This document shows, in pieces, positions 15,917-25,115 of a stretch of DNA of 64,000 nt (the first letter of the stretch is position 1; the number at the start of each line of letters is the position of its first letter). This DNA comes from Tardibacter sp963781025. Lineage in GTDB: Bacteria; Pseudomonadota; Alphaproteobacteria; Sphingomonadales; Sphingomonadaceae. The notes under the pieces are model-generated. The model did not search any database. It had not been told where the DNA came from and saw nothing but the letters and a program-made list of their open reading frames with translations. The translations under genes and the position numbers were made by a program. The stretch spans positions 1,984,001 to 2,048,000 of the forward strand of contig CAWADU010000003.1 in NCBI GenBank assembly GCA_963781025.1, given 5' to 3'.

Positions 15917-16825
15917 TCAGGCCGGACTGATCGTCAACAACACGATTTCCGGGGGGACGCCGATCCGCAGCGGCAAATTATTGGTTCCGGCTCCGCTGCT
16001 GATGATGAGCGGCAACCGGCCGACCAGCATCTTGCCGCGCGCTTTCGGCGCCATGGCGTTGTGTGCGGCTATCGGCCCCGTCAAGGCGGGGAACATCTGC
16101 CCTCCATGGGTGTGTCCGGCGAGCGCGGCATCGACATAGCCGGGCGCATAGTGGGCGAAAACCGGCTCGTGGCTGAGAAGGATGACGGGCCACGGCCAGC
16201 TTTGCCGCCCGAGCCCCTTCAACTGCCGGGCGAAATCCAGCTTTGCCGGGCCCATATTCCCCTTGCAATGAATGACGTCGTCAATGCCGAGCACCGCCAC
16301 GCCCGGCAGCAGGACCGCCGCGTTCCTCGGCACGCGCACGCCGCCCCGCGACAGCAGCCGCGCTATCAGATTTCCCCGGCCGCGCGCGCAATCATTATTA
16401 CCAAGGACGGCGATCACGCCAAGGCGGGCCCTGAGCGCGTAAAGCGGCGCCAGCGCCTCGTCGGGTGGAACATCTCCGATGCCGAAGGGCGCGCCCTTCA
16501 AATAGTCGCCGCCCAGAAGCACAAGATCAGGGCGCAGCGCATTTGCCTGGGCCACGATGCCGCGCAATCGTTGGGGCGACATGTCCGGCCAGCCCGCATG
16601 CGTGTCGGTCATCAGGACGATGCGTAATGGCGGGCTGCCTTGAGGTGCATCCTTCAGCGCCAGATGGTAGTGCGCCACCAGCGGTGCACGCAGCGCTTCC
16701 CGGTATCCGGAAATACAAACCACCGCCAGCACTGCTGCCGCCAGCAGCGTCGCGGCGCCCAACCAACCCACGATTTTGTTCCGGAGACGAACCGACCCAC
16801 TCCTTTCCGCCAAACTGGTGCGCAA
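15917..16825 (-). CDS. membrane-anchored metallophosphoesterase
   Basis: A calcineurin-like phosphoesterase of about 302 residues with one N-terminal membrane helix ('GAATLLAAAVLAVVCIS'). The catalytic metal motifs are seen in order: 'MTDTHAG' (D-x-H), 'LGGDYLKG' (GD-x), 'LGNNDCARG' (GN-N/D), 'LSHEP' and 'AGHTHGGQMFP' (GHTH). This resembles the YkuE/UDP-2,3-diacylglucosamine-hydrolase-like group with the anchor facing the cytoplasm or periplasm; substrate unknown. The start is uncertain: the longest frame begins with TTG at 16825; in-frame TTG (16813) and GTG (16771) codons lie downstream. It converges on the acyl-AMP ligase pseudogene 24 bases away and is divergent from the GGDEF-EAL gene. 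Confidence 0.85.
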   Translation of the reverse strand: MRTSLAERSGSVRLRNKIVGWLGAATLLAAAVLAVVCISGYREALRAPLVAHYHLALKDAPQGSPPLRIVLMTDTHAGWPDMSPQRLRGIVAQANALRPDLVLLGGDYLKGAPFGIGDVPPDEALAPLYALRARLGVIAVLGNNDCARGRGNLIARLLSRGGVRVPRNAAVLLPGVAVLGIDDVIHCKGNMGPAKLDFARQLKGLGRQSWPWPVILLSHEPVFAHYAPGYVDAALAGHTHGGQMFPALTGPIAAHNAMAPKARGKMLVGRLPLIISSGAGTNNLPLRIGVPPEIVLLTISPA

Positions 16826-16885
16826 GAACCACTTGTTAATATTGGCGTCTTAGGTTTGCCCACGCACAAATGAAATCGGAATCTC

Positions 16886-19255
16886 ATGGCGCAGACCCGT
16901 CTTCCAGCTACGCACCGGTCCCTTACCCTGGGAGAGGTACTTGGAATCGCCCATCGTGGCGATCCGCTATGGGACCGGGTGCGCGCGGCGCAATTCCTGG
17001 CGGGCGAGCGGTTCATCCCACTGATGGCAGGCTTGGCGGTGCTTTACGCGACCAGCCTGCTGTTCAGCCTGGGCAACAACCTGGATCTGGTTTTCCTCGG
17101 CTCCTGGTATCTGCTGATCGTCGCCACCGGTTTTACGGGTTTCATTGCCCTGCGCAAAGGCAGACAGGCAGCGACGGCCTCAGGACGGATCGAGGTCGAA
17201 ACGATCTGGATCATTACCGGCGCCCTGATCGTTCCGCCCCTGCTGTGGGCAGTGCCCGCGCTGTTCATGCTGGAAAGCGCGACGTCGGACCAGATGCTCG
17301 CGGTTCTGATGATCTCGACGGCGTTGATGGGAAGCACCGTACTGCTGTTTCCGTTGACGCTGGCATGTCTTGTACAGCTCGCCATCCTCGCCGCAACCGC
17401 GATGACCGGCCTGCTGCTTCATTCGAATTTGGGGAGCGTGATGGTCGCCGCAGCCTTTGCCGGCTGCATGGGTACCGCGATCTTCCAGAGCGCGTATATG
17501 TTCGTTTCGCGGCGGCTCTACGATCACGAAATTCAGGAAAAGAGCGCCACCATCACCCTGCTGCTCCGCGAATATGAAGAAGCGCATGGCGATTGGCTGT
17601 GGCAGATCGACGATCAGGGCCGCCTGGTACATCTGACCGATAGAATGGCCCGTGTGCTGGGGCGCGAAGCGGACGATCTGATCGGTCGGCATTTCGTGAC
17701 ATTGATCGCGGGCGGCGATGATGAAGCCGCCATGCGGCCGCTTGCACTCAAGACTCTGGCCTATTCCATCGAAGGGCATACGCCGCTGACGGATCTGGTC
17801 GTGCCCGTGGTGATCGGCGACGAGCCGCGCTGGTGGCAATTGTCGGCACAGCCCATCAAGGACGATTCCGGCCAACATCTGGGGTTCCGCGGGGTCGGAT
17901 CGGATATTACCGACGCACGCCTTTCGGAGGACAAGATCAATCGCATGGCGCGCTACGATGCGCTGACTGGACTGCCTAACCGCTCGCTGCTGATGGAGGG
18001 GCTTGAAGAAGCCTTGATCCGCGCGCACCGGCTGAAGCGCGTGTGCGCGCTGATGTTCATCGATCTTGACCGCTTCAAATCGATCAACGACACGCTGGGC
18101 CACCAGATCGGCGACAAGCTGCTGTGCGAGGTCGCGCACCGGCTGGAAGACATCACCGATGACGGGCATCGCATCGGCCGGCTGGGCGGCGACGAATTCG
18201 CCGTCGTCGTGCGCGAGGCCGACGACGAGCGTATAGTCACGGCGCTTGCCGAAGAGATCATCGAGGCCTTGTCAGAATCCTATGCGATCGACAGCAACAA
18301 ACTGTCCATCGGCGCCAGCATAGGCATTGCCTTTGGACCGACCGATGGCGCGAGCGCCCACAATCTTGTCCGCAGCGCCGATCTTGCGCTCTATCGGGCG
18401 AAAGATGCCGGCCGTGGGCTCGCGCGCCGCTACCTGCCCGAAATGCATCGCGAGGCCGAGGAACGGCGTCAGCTTGAAACCGAGTTGCGTTCCGCGTTGA
18501 AAAACGGCGAACTGGCGCTTGCCTATCAGCCTATATTGGCCTCGAATTCCCAAAAGATCGAAGGCTTCGAAGCGCTGCTGCGCTGGACCCACCCGGCGCT
18601 TGGCGAAGTGCCGCCCGACAAGTTCGTGCCGATCGCCGAAGAGGCGGGGCTGATCACCGCGATTGGCGAATGGGTGATCCGCTCGGCCTGCGCCGAAGCG
18701 GTGCAGTGGCCCGAAAACATCCGATTGGCGATCAACCTCTCACCGTTGCAGTTCACCAACCCGAACCTGACCACGGTGATCCTGTCGTCGCTCAGCAAGA
18801 ACGGGCTCTCGCCGACGCGGCTCGAGGTGGAAATCACCGAAGGCGTGTTCCTGACGGAAAACGCGCACACCATGGCGACGCTCCATCAGTTGGAAGCGAT
18901 CGGCGTCCGCATCGCACTCGACGATTTCGGCACCGGCTATTCCTCGCTCGGCTATCTGCGCAAGGCCAATTTCTCCAAGATCAAGATCGACCGCAGCTTT
19001 GTGCGCGGCGCGGCGCAAAATTCAGACGAGAGCGTCGCCATCATCAAGGCTATCGTAGCGCTGGCGGGCAGCCTTGGCATGGAAACCACGGCGGAGGGCG
19101 CCGAAACCGAGTCAGAATATGAAAGCGTGCGTGCCCTTGGCTGCGGGCAGGTGCAGGGCTTCTATTTCTCGCGCCCCATGTCGTCTGCCCAGGCGCTCGC
19201 CCTTGTCAGCGAACCCGGCAGCGAGGCCGAACTCACACGACGCCGCTTCGGCTGA
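16886..19255 (+). CDS. membrane GGDEF-EAL bifunctional cyclic-di-GMP protein with PAS domain
   Basis: A 789-residue signalling protein: N-terminal membrane region of several helices (about 45-205), a PAS domain (about 230-345), GGDEF (about 355-515) and EAL (about 530-780). The cyclase motif is intact (GGDEF at 434-438), but no RxxD inhibitory site precedes it. The phosphodiesterase domain keeps 'EALLRW' at 562-567, N617, E649, the 'DDFGTGYSSLG' loop near 679-689 and K700, so both activities are possible on paper. It opens with ATG and lies just upstream of the sphingolipid genes, divergent from the metallophosphoesterase. Which activity dominates cannot be told from sequence. Confidence 0.93.
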   Translation: MAQTRLPATHRSLTLGEVLGIAHRGDPLWDRVRAAQFLAGERFIPLMAGLAVLYATSLLFSLGNNLDLVFLGSWYLLIVATGFTGFIALRKGRQAATASGRIEVETIWIITGALIVPPLLWAVPALFMLESATSDQMLAVLMISTALMGSTVLLFPLTLACLVQLAILAATAMTGLLLHSNLGSVMVAAAFAGCMGTAIFQSAYMFVSRRLYDHEIQEKSATITLLLREYEEAHGDWLWQIDDQGRLVHLTDRMARVLGREADDLIGRHFVTLIAGGDDEAAMRPLALKTLAYSIEGHTPLTDLVVPVVIGDEPRWWQLSAQPIKDDSGQHLGFRGVGSDITDARLSEDKINRMARYDALTGLPNRSLLMEGLEEALIRAHRLKRVCALMFIDLDRFKSINDTLGHQIGDKLLCEVAHRLEDITDDGHRIGRLGGDEFAVVVREADDERIVTALAEEIIEALSESYAIDSNKLSIGASIGIAFGPTDGASAHNLVRSADLALYRAKDAGRGLARRYLPEMHREAEERRQLETELRSALKNGELALAYQPILASNSQKIEGFEALLRWTHPALGEVPPDKFVPIAEEAGLITAIGEWVIRSACAEAVQWPENIRLAINLSPLQFTNPNLTTVILSSLSKNGLSPTRLEVEITEGVFLTENAHTMATLHQLEAIGVRIALDDFGTGYSSLGYLRKANFSKIKIDRSFVRGAAQNSDESVAIIKAIVALAGSLGMETTAEGAETESEYESVRALGCGQVQGFYFSRPMSSAQALALVSEPGSEAELTRRRFG

Positions 19256-19336
19256 TCGCGTCACGCCCGCACCGCCAACCGCACCGCCGACTTCGGGGGG
19301 CTTGCCCGCGGCGTGATTGCCCGGCATCACGGCGAA

Positions 19337-20272
19337 ATGTCCACAACCACCGCCGTCAGAACTGTGGCCGTTACTGGCGCGACCGGCTTCGTCGGCCGCC
19401 ATCTTGTCGAACGCGCCAGCGCACGAGGCCTCACCGTCAAGGCTCTGACGAGGCGGCCACAGGCGGCCATGGCCGGCGTCGAATGGATCGACGGCGCGCT
19501 CGATCAGCCGGCCAGCCTCGCTCGGCTGGCCGAGGGGGCGGACGCGGTCATTCACGTCGCTGGGATCATCAACGCCAGGACCGAGGCTGAATTCAATAGC
19601 TGCAATGTCGATGGAACGGCCGCGATGATCGCCGCTGCCGGGAATGCGGGCGTTGCCCGTTTCATCCATGTTTCCTCGCTTGCCGCGCGCGAGCCAAAGC
19701 TGTCGGCCTACGGCCGGTCGAAAAGGCGGAGCGAAGCGCTGTTGGCCGAAACCGGCCTCGATTGGACGATCGTTCGGCCGCCGGCGGTGTACGGTCCGGG
19801 CGATCGCGAAAGCTTCGAGCTGTTTCGGATGGCCGCGCGCGGGCTGGTGCTGCTGCCGCCGGGGGGGCGGCTGTCGTTGGTCCATGCCCATGACCTGAGC
19901 GACCTGCTGCTTGTACTGTGCGACCCCGAAACGGCGCGCGGTATGACGCTAGAGCCCGACGACAATCGCATGTCGGGGTGGGACCACCGCGAATTCGCGC
20001 AGGCAATCGGCGACGCGGTCGGCCGACAGGTACGGACCGTGTCGCTTGCCGCGCCGCTGCTGACGCTGGGAGCGGCGATCGACACCGGAATTGCCCGCCT
20101 CAGCGGCCGCCTGCCCAAGCTCAGTTTCGATCGCGCGCATTATTTCTGTCACCCGGATTGGGTGGTCACGGCCAGCCGCCGTCCCGACCCGGCGCTCTGG
20201 ATGCCGGCGGTGGAAACCCGCACCGGGCTTGCGCAGACCGCCGCCTGGTATCGGGAACAGGGCTGGCTCTGA
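19337..20272 (+). CDS. NAD(P)-dependent extended SDR (candidate ceramide/sphingolipid dehydrogenase)
   Basis: A 311-residue extended short-chain dehydrogenase/epimerase-like protein. The Rossmann motif is 'VAVTGATGFVGRHLVE' near the start and the catalytic region shows 'HVSSLAAREPKLSAYGRSK' (Ser, Tyr-x3-Lys), followed by 'TIVRPPAVYGPGDRES'. The ATG at 19337 is used; a GTG at 19313 would add eight residues. It lies upstream of acp-spt with the same direction, separated by an oppositely read lipoprotein gene. In sphingolipid loci of Caulobacter a reductase of this type (CerR) reduces the 3-ketosphinganine/ceramide intermediate; by position this is a candidate, but the assignment is inference. 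Confidence 0.8.
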   Translation: MSTTTAVRTVAVTGATGFVGRHLVERASARGLTVKALTRRPQAAMAGVEWIDGALDQPASLARLAEGADAVIHVAGIINARTEAEFNSCNVDGTAAMIAAAGNAGVARFIHVSSLAAREPKLSAYGRSKRRSEALLAETGLDWTIVRPPAVYGPGDRESFELFRMAARGLVLLPPGGRLSLVHAHDLSDLLLVLCDPETARGMTLEPDDNRMSGWDHREFAQAIGDAVGRQVRTVSLAAPLLTLGAAIDTGIARLSGRLPKLSFDRAHYFCHPDWVVTASRRPDPALWMPAVETRTGLAQTAAWYREQGWL

Positions 20273-20281
20273 AGCGAGCGC

Positions 20282-20407
20282 CTATTTCGCGGCGTCTTCG
20301 ACCGTGTGGCCAACCGAGGCGACGTCCCTGCCGACGCCTTCAACCGTGTTACATCCCGCGAGCAACGCCGCGACCGCCACCACAAACAAAACCGACGCTT
20401 TCTTCAT
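20282..20407 (-). CDS. entericidin-like small lipoprotein
   Basis: A 41-residue protein of the entericidin A/B type: signal 'KKASVLFVVAVAALLAGC' with lipobox 'LAGC', then a short polar tail 'NTVEGVGRDVASVGHTVEDA'. Entericidins are tiny envelope lipoproteins, in E. coli an antidote/toxin-like pair. The ATG at 20407 has GGGAGG five bases upstream. It is read against its neighbours and ends nine bases from the stop of the SDR gene, so the SDR gene and acp are separated by it. Function here unknown. Confidence 0.85.
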   Translation of the reverse strand: MKKASVLFVVAVAALLAGCNTVEGVGRDVASVGHTVEDAAK

Positions 20408-20539
20408 ATTGCCTCCCGCAAATCTGTTCCGTCCCTGCAAATTGCCGATACGATCCTGAAGCACAAGTGAATTGATATTCGCCGCAAGGCTGCCCCAATT
20501 GCTTGGCAAGCAGCATTCAATATCGCTAAGGACGCGCCC

Positions 20540-20782
20540 ATGACAGATCGTGCCCAAATTTTCACCCGCATCGTCGAGTTGATCGGCCCTTTCAACAAAA
20601 AGGAACTGACCCTCGGCGAAGACGTTGCCTTTGCCCGTGATCTCGAACTGGATTCGCTGAGCGTGATGGATCTGGTCGCCGCGATCGAGGACGAATGGGA
20701 CATTACGATGCCGCTCAACATGCTCCCTGAACTGGAAACAGTCGGCCAGCTTGCCGATGCAGTCGCAAAGCTCGCGAAATGA
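20540..20782 (+). CDS. acpR: acyl carrier protein dedicated to serine palmitoyltransferase (AcpR-like)
   Basis: An 80-residue acyl carrier protein whose phosphopantetheine attachment serine is S39 in 'LELDSLSVMDLVAAIED'. Its sequence is not that of the housekeeping AcpP, being richer in acidic residues around the helix II. The stop overlaps the start of spt by ATGA, so the two are translationally coupled. In sphingolipid-making alphaproteobacteria such a specialised ACP presents the acyl group to SPT; the assignment here rests on that linkage. ATG start with a weak ribosome-binding site. Confidence 0.85.
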   Translation: MTDRAQIFTRIVELIGPFNKKELTLGEDVAFARDLELDSLSVMDLVAAIEDEWDITMPLNMLPELETVGQLADAVAKLAK

Positions 20783-21993
20783 CCGATCTCTTTTCAAAAT
20801 TCGACGGACTTATCGCCGAACGCCAGGCGCTGCTCGATTCCGGCGTGCGCGATCCCTTCGCCATCGTCATGGAACGGGTTACGTCACCGACCGAGGCGGT
20901 GATTTCCGGCAAGCGCACCATCCTGCTGGGCACCTATAATTACATGGGCATGACGTTCGACGCCGACGTCGTCGCGGCCGGGAAAAAGGCGCTTGACGAT
21001 TACGGCGCGGGGACCACCGGCAGCCGGGTGCTGAACGGCACCTATCAGGGCCACCGGGAAGTCGAAGATGCACTTAAGGAATTCTACGGCACCGAGCACG
21101 CCATTGTCTTTTCGACCGGCTATCAGGCCAATCTGGGCGTGGTGTCGACGCTCGCCGGCAAGGGTGACTTCATCATTCTGGATGCCGACAGCCACGCTTC
21201 CATCTACGACGGCTGCTATCTCGGCAACGCCGATATCGTGCGGTTCCGGCACAACAGCGTCGAGGATCTGGACAAACGCCTCGGTCGCCTTCCAGCGGAG
21301 GCCGGCAAGCTCGTCGTGCTCGAAGGCGTCTATTCGATGCTGGGCGATATCGCGCCACTGAAGGAAATGGTCGCCGTCGCGAAGAAGCATGGCGCGATGG
21401 TGCTGGTCGACGAAGCGCATGGCATGGGTTTCTTCGGCAAGAATGGCCGCGGCGTGTTCGAAGAAGCCGGCGTTGCCGATGACGTGGATTTTGTTGTCGG
21501 CACTTTCTCGAAATCGGTGGGCACCGTTGGCGGCTTTTGCGTGTCGAACCATCCGAAGTTCGAGGTGCTGCGCCTGGTCTGCCGTCCCTATGTGTTCACG
21601 GCCTCTCTGCCACCATCGGTCGTCGCGACTGCCGCGACATCGATCAGGAAGCTGATGGACGCCGGCGCCAAGCGCGAGCATCTGTGGAAGAACTCACGCC
21701 GCCTGCACAAGGGAGTGCGCGACCTCGGCTTCCAACTGGGCACCGAAACCGCGCAATCGGCGATCATCGCGATCATCCTGCCCGATCAGGAAACCACCGT
21801 GCGGATGTGGCAGGCGCTTCTGGAGCTTGGCCTTTACGTCAACATGGCGCGTCCTCCGGCGACGCCCGCGGGCATGTACCTGCTGCGCTGCTCGCTGTGC
21901 GCCGAGCACAGCGACGACCAGGTTACCGAGATTCTGGAAATCTTCAGCAAGGCGGGCCACGCCACCGGCTACCTTCCGTCAAAAGCCGCCTAA
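20779..21993 (+). CDS. spt: serine palmitoyltransferase
   Basis: PLP-dependent alpha-oxoamine synthase, condensing L-serine with palmitoyl-thioester to 3-ketodihydrosphingosine, the first step of sphingolipid synthesis, in the cytoplasm. The 404-residue protein has 'GTYNYMGM', H139 ('DADSHA'), 'VDEAHGMGFFG' (D211, H214), the PLP lysine K245 in 'GTFSKSVGT', and R358/R370 near the C-terminus. These are exactly 20 lower than the published Sphingomonas paucimobilis numbering (H159, K265, R378, R390). It overlaps acpR by four bases and is followed by a hybrid kinase 84 bases downstream. Family relatives KBL and AONS are less likely because of context and the sphingolipid-specific residues. Confidence 0.95.
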   Translation: MTDLFSKFDGLIAERQALLDSGVRDPFAIVMERVTSPTEAVISGKRTILLGTYNYMGMTFDADVVAAGKKALDDYGAGTTGSRVLNGTYQGHREVEDALKEFYGTEHAIVFSTGYQANLGVVSTLAGKGDFIILDADSHASIYDGCYLGNADIVRFRHNSVEDLDKRLGRLPAEAGKLVVLEGVYSMLGDIAPLKEMVAVAKKHGAMVLVDEAHGMGFFGKNGRGVFEEAGVADDVDFVVGTFSKSVGTVGGFCVSNHPKFEVLRLVCRPYVFTASLPPSVVATAATSIRKLMDAGAKREHLWKNSRRLHKGVRDLGFQLGTETAQSAIIAIILPDQETTVRMWQALLELGLYVNMARPPATPAGMYLLRCSLCAEHSDDQVTEILEIFSKAGHATGYLPSKAA

Positions 21994-22077
21994 CGCCTGC
22001 CATTTGTTTAGGCTGGATGGGAAGGATTTATTAACCATCCTTGTCTATCTCATGGTCCGGGGAGCCAGGAGATAGGG

Positions 22078-24063
22078 ATGTTCGAAGCAACAGAACGCCT
22101 GTCGGAGGAACAACCTCGTCGATGGGCTTCGTTGGCGGCCGGGATTTTCGCGCTGCTGCTCATCGCCATTGTCCTGTTGCTGTTTCGTGCCAATGACGCG
22201 CGCAAACTGGCGGGAGAGGCAGAGCGGCACACCTATGACGTGCTAGTCGCCACCGAGTTGTTCGATTCATCGATCGCCCATGCCGAAGCAGCGCTTGGCC
22301 TGTTCGTCGTGTCCGGCGATCCAAAGGATGGCACGCGATATTATGACGAGTGGCTGAAGGCGGGCCGCCTCCTTGTGCGCGTCGGTCAGCTCACGTCCGA
22401 CAACCCAAGGCAAGTCCGGCTGATCGCGCGTCTGCGGCAACTCTACCGCAAACGGAACGACGAGCTTGCAAGACCGGCCAATCTCGCCACCTACAAGCGC
22501 CAGTGGGCGGCATTCAACGCACTGGCCGAAGACGGCGCAACGCCGACCGCAACCGAACTGCGCCGCACGCTCGACCGGATCGGCGAGGAGGAACGGGTCC
22601 GCCTGGCCGCGAGGCGCGATCACGCAAATTCCATGACCGACTGGTCGAACCTGCTCGATACCGCGCTGGTAGCCCTTGGCATGTTGCTGATCGCGAGTGC
22701 GGGCCTGCTCGCCTGGACAGCGATCAGTGCGATCGCCGCCCGGCACGACACCGAAAGGCGGGTGCACGCGCACCGTCGTCGCGCCGAGGAGCTGGAGGCC
22801 GCGGTCACTGCCCGCACGGGTGAATTGAGCGAGGCCAACCGTCGGCTGCGCGACGAGATGGAGGAGCGCGCCGCCGCCGAGGCGCAGTTGCGGCAGATGC
22901 AGAAAATGGAAGCCATCGGTCAGCTTTCCGGCGGCATCGCGCATGACTTCAATAATATGCTCGCCGTCGTCATCGGCGGCCTCGACATGGCGCAACGCCG
23001 TCTGCACCGCGAAACCGAGGATATCGAACGTCATATCGCCAATGCGATGGAGGGCGCTAACCGGGCCGCCTCGCTGACGCAGCGGCTGCTCGCCTTTGCG
23101 CGCCAGCAGCCGCTTGAGCCCGAAGGCGTATCGGTCAGCCTGATGATCAACGGCATGTCCGAACTGCTGTCGCGCACGCTCGGCGAGATGATAGAGACCG
23201 AAATCGGAGTGGAACTAAATCTTTGGCCGGTCTGGACCGACGCCAGCCAGCTTGAAAACGCGATCCTGAACCTTGCGGTCAATGCGCGTGACGCCATGCC
23301 GGCAGGCGGCAAGCTCACCATCACCGCGCAGAACCATTCGATCACCGACAGCCTTTTGGCCGGACGCGGCACCCTGCAGCCGGGCGATTATATTGTCGTC
23401 ACGGTTCGCGATACCGGGACCGGCATCCCGCCCGAAGTCATGGATCGCGTGCTCGAGCCCTTCTTCACCACCAAGGCCGTCGGCAAGGGGACCGGTCTGG
23501 GTCTCAGCCAGATTTACGGTTTCGTCCGTCAGTCGGGCGGCGAGCTGTCGATCCATTCCCGCGAAGGCGAGGGAACGACGATCACAATGTTCCTGCCGCG
23601 ACACCACCAGGGCGTTGCCGACAGGCCCAGGGTCGTGACGCTTTCACCGCAGGCGCGCGGGCAGCCGATGCAGCCCCCGTGCGCGAAGGTACTGGTCGTG
23701 GAAGACGAGCCGCGGGTTCGGGCATCCACCGTCTGCGCCCTTCAGGAACTGGGACATCAGGTGGTCGAAGCTGAAAACGGCGCCGAAGCACTTCTCCAGA
23801 TCGACGCCCATCCCGATATTCACATCTTGCTCACCGACGTCGTCATGCCGGAGATGACCGGGCCAGAGCTGGCGCTTTCAGCCCGCCAAATGCGCCCCGA
23901 CATCCATGTGATATTCACTACCGGCTATTCGGGTGGCGTCGAGGAGGCCGGCGGGCTTGGCGTCGAACTGCTCGGATCGACGCCGATCCTGCACAAACCG
24001 TTCACGATCGCGGCGCTCGACATGAAAATCCGCGATGTGCTCGATCACAGGGCGGCGGCATAA
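22078..24063 (+). CDS. hybrid sensor histidine kinase (CHASE3-like sensor, HisKA, HATPase, receiver)
   Basis: A 661-residue membrane kinase: helix at about 20-37, an extracytoplasmic helical sensor (about 45-190) like CHASE3, a second helix at about 195-217, a coiled coil (about 225-272), HisKA with phospho-His H289 in 'SGGIAHDFNN', an HATPase with N-box 'NAILNLAVNARDAMP' and G-box 'GTGLGLSQ', and a C-terminal receiver with acceptor D587 in 'LLTDVVMP'. The unusual order places the receiver at the C-terminus, so it is a hybrid kinase needing an Hpt partner or acting on a separate regulator. It is 84 bases after spt; whether the two are cotranscribed is unknown. Confidence 0.9.
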   Translation: MFEATERLSEEQPRRWASLAAGIFALLLIAIVLLLFRANDARKLAGEAERHTYDVLVATELFDSSIAHAEAALGLFVVSGDPKDGTRYYDEWLKAGRLLVRVGQLTSDNPRQVRLIARLRQLYRKRNDELARPANLATYKRQWAAFNALAEDGATPTATELRRTLDRIGEEERVRLAARRDHANSMTDWSNLLDTALVALGMLLIASAGLLAWTAISAIAARHDTERRVHAHRRRAEELEAAVTARTGELSEANRRLRDEMEERAAAEAQLRQMQKMEAIGQLSGGIAHDFNNMLAVVIGGLDMAQRRLHRETEDIERHIANAMEGANRAASLTQRLLAFARQQPLEPEGVSVSLMINGMSELLSRTLGEMIETEIGVELNLWPVWTDASQLENAILNLAVNARDAMPAGGKLTITAQNHSITDSLLAGRGTLQPGDYIVVTVRDTGTGIPPEVMDRVLEPFFTTKAVGKGTGLGLSQIYGFVRQSGGELSIHSREGEGTTITMFLPRHHQGVADRPRVVTLSPQARGQPMQPPCAKVLVVEDEPRVRASTVCALQELGHQVVEAENGAEALLQIDAHPDIHILLTDVVMPEMTGPELALSARQMRPDIHVIFTTGYSGGVEEAGGLGVELLGSTPILHKPFTIAALDMKIRDVLDHRAAA

Positions 24064-24145
24064 CGGTCGGACCGGGTTGTCCCTTTCCGACCGGCCGCGG
24101 AAGGCCTATTTCTAAATCCGCGATTCCCTTTCGAGGAGCAATGCG

Positions 24146-25063
24146 ATGAGCTGGCAGCCCTGCGGCGTGCCCCAGGAGAAAGGGGCGCTCTCGAAATTCG
24201 CGGTTAAGTCGGTCGTTATCCCGCAATCGCGCGACCTGGGCGGATTCGAGGTTCGCCGTGTGCTTCCTTCGGTGCACCGTCGCGCGGTCGGTCCCTTTGT
24301 GTTTCTCGATCAGATGGGCCCAGCCCTGTTCGACGCCGGGCGCGGCATCGACGTGCGTCCTCATCCGCATATCGGCCTTTCGACACTCACCTATCTGCTC
24401 AAAGGCTCGATCCTTCACCGCGATAGTTTGGGCACGGTCCAGCCGATCGCTCCCGGCGCGGTCAACTGGATGACCGCCGGGCGCGGCATCGTCCATTCGG
24501 AGCGCACCGCGTCCGAAACCAGGGCCACCCCTCACCCGCTGTTCGGGCTGCAGCTCTGGGTCGCGCTGCCGCAGACGCTGGAAGAAACGTCGCCAAGCTT
24601 CACCCACTATCCGGCCGCGAACATCCCCGTCGTCGAAGGCGAAGGCGTGACCGCGAAAATCGTCGCGGGCAAAGGCTTCGGCGCGCGATCGCCTGTCGTA
24701 ACGTCATCGCCCCTGTTCTTCTTTGACATCACGCTTGCCGCGGACGCGACCGTCACCATTCCCGCCGACCATGAGGAACGCGCCCTCTACCTTATCGAAG
24801 GCCGGGTGATGGCCGAGGACGTCATCTACACGCCCGGCCAGTTGCTTGTGCTTGCGCCAGGCTACGGCATCGACGTACGCGCCCTTGAACCGGCGCGTCT
24901 GGCCGCGCTGGGCGGCGAGCCACTCGACGGCCCGCGTCATCTGTGGTGGAATTTCGTTTCAAGCCGTCCCGAACGCATTGAACAGGCCAAGCAGGACTGG
25001 CGGCGCGACCGGTTCGGCCACCCGGTTCCCGGCGACGGCGAATTCATACCATTGCCGGAATAA
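24146..25063 (+). CDS. pirin family protein (metal-binding cupin)
   Basis: A 305-residue bicupin pirin. The metal-binding residues match human pirin by spacing: H73, H75 ('RPHPHIGLSTLTYL'), H117 and E119 ('GIVHSE'). Bacterial pirins are mostly of unknown physiological role; some act as quercetinases or respond to stress. ATG start at 24146, seven bases after GAGGAG; an earlier ATG at 24141 is immediately followed by a stop. Transcribed in the same direction as the upstream kinase and the downstream mgtE gene. Confidence 0.93.
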   Translation: MSWQPCGVPQEKGALSKFAVKSVVIPQSRDLGGFEVRRVLPSVHRRAVGPFVFLDQMGPALFDAGRGIDVRPHPHIGLSTLTYLLKGSILHRDSLGTVQPIAPGAVNWMTAGRGIVHSERTASETRATPHPLFGLQLWVALPQTLEETSPSFTHYPAANIPVVEGEGVTAKIVAGKGFGARSPVVTSSPLFFFDITLAADATVTIPADHEERALYLIEGRVMAEDVIYTPGQLLVLAPGYGIDVRALEPARLAALGGEPLDGPRHLWWNFVSSRPERIEQAKQDWRRDRFGHPVPGDGEFIPLPE

Positions 25064-25115
25064 TCGGCGCGATCGTTTCGATTACCCATAAGATGCGCTG
25101 GCAAGCGCCGATCGC

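Noticed and set aside
21994..22077. AAGGAT-N9-ATCCTT repeat after spt
   Set aside because: Six-base AT-containing stem and no T run; probably not a terminator.
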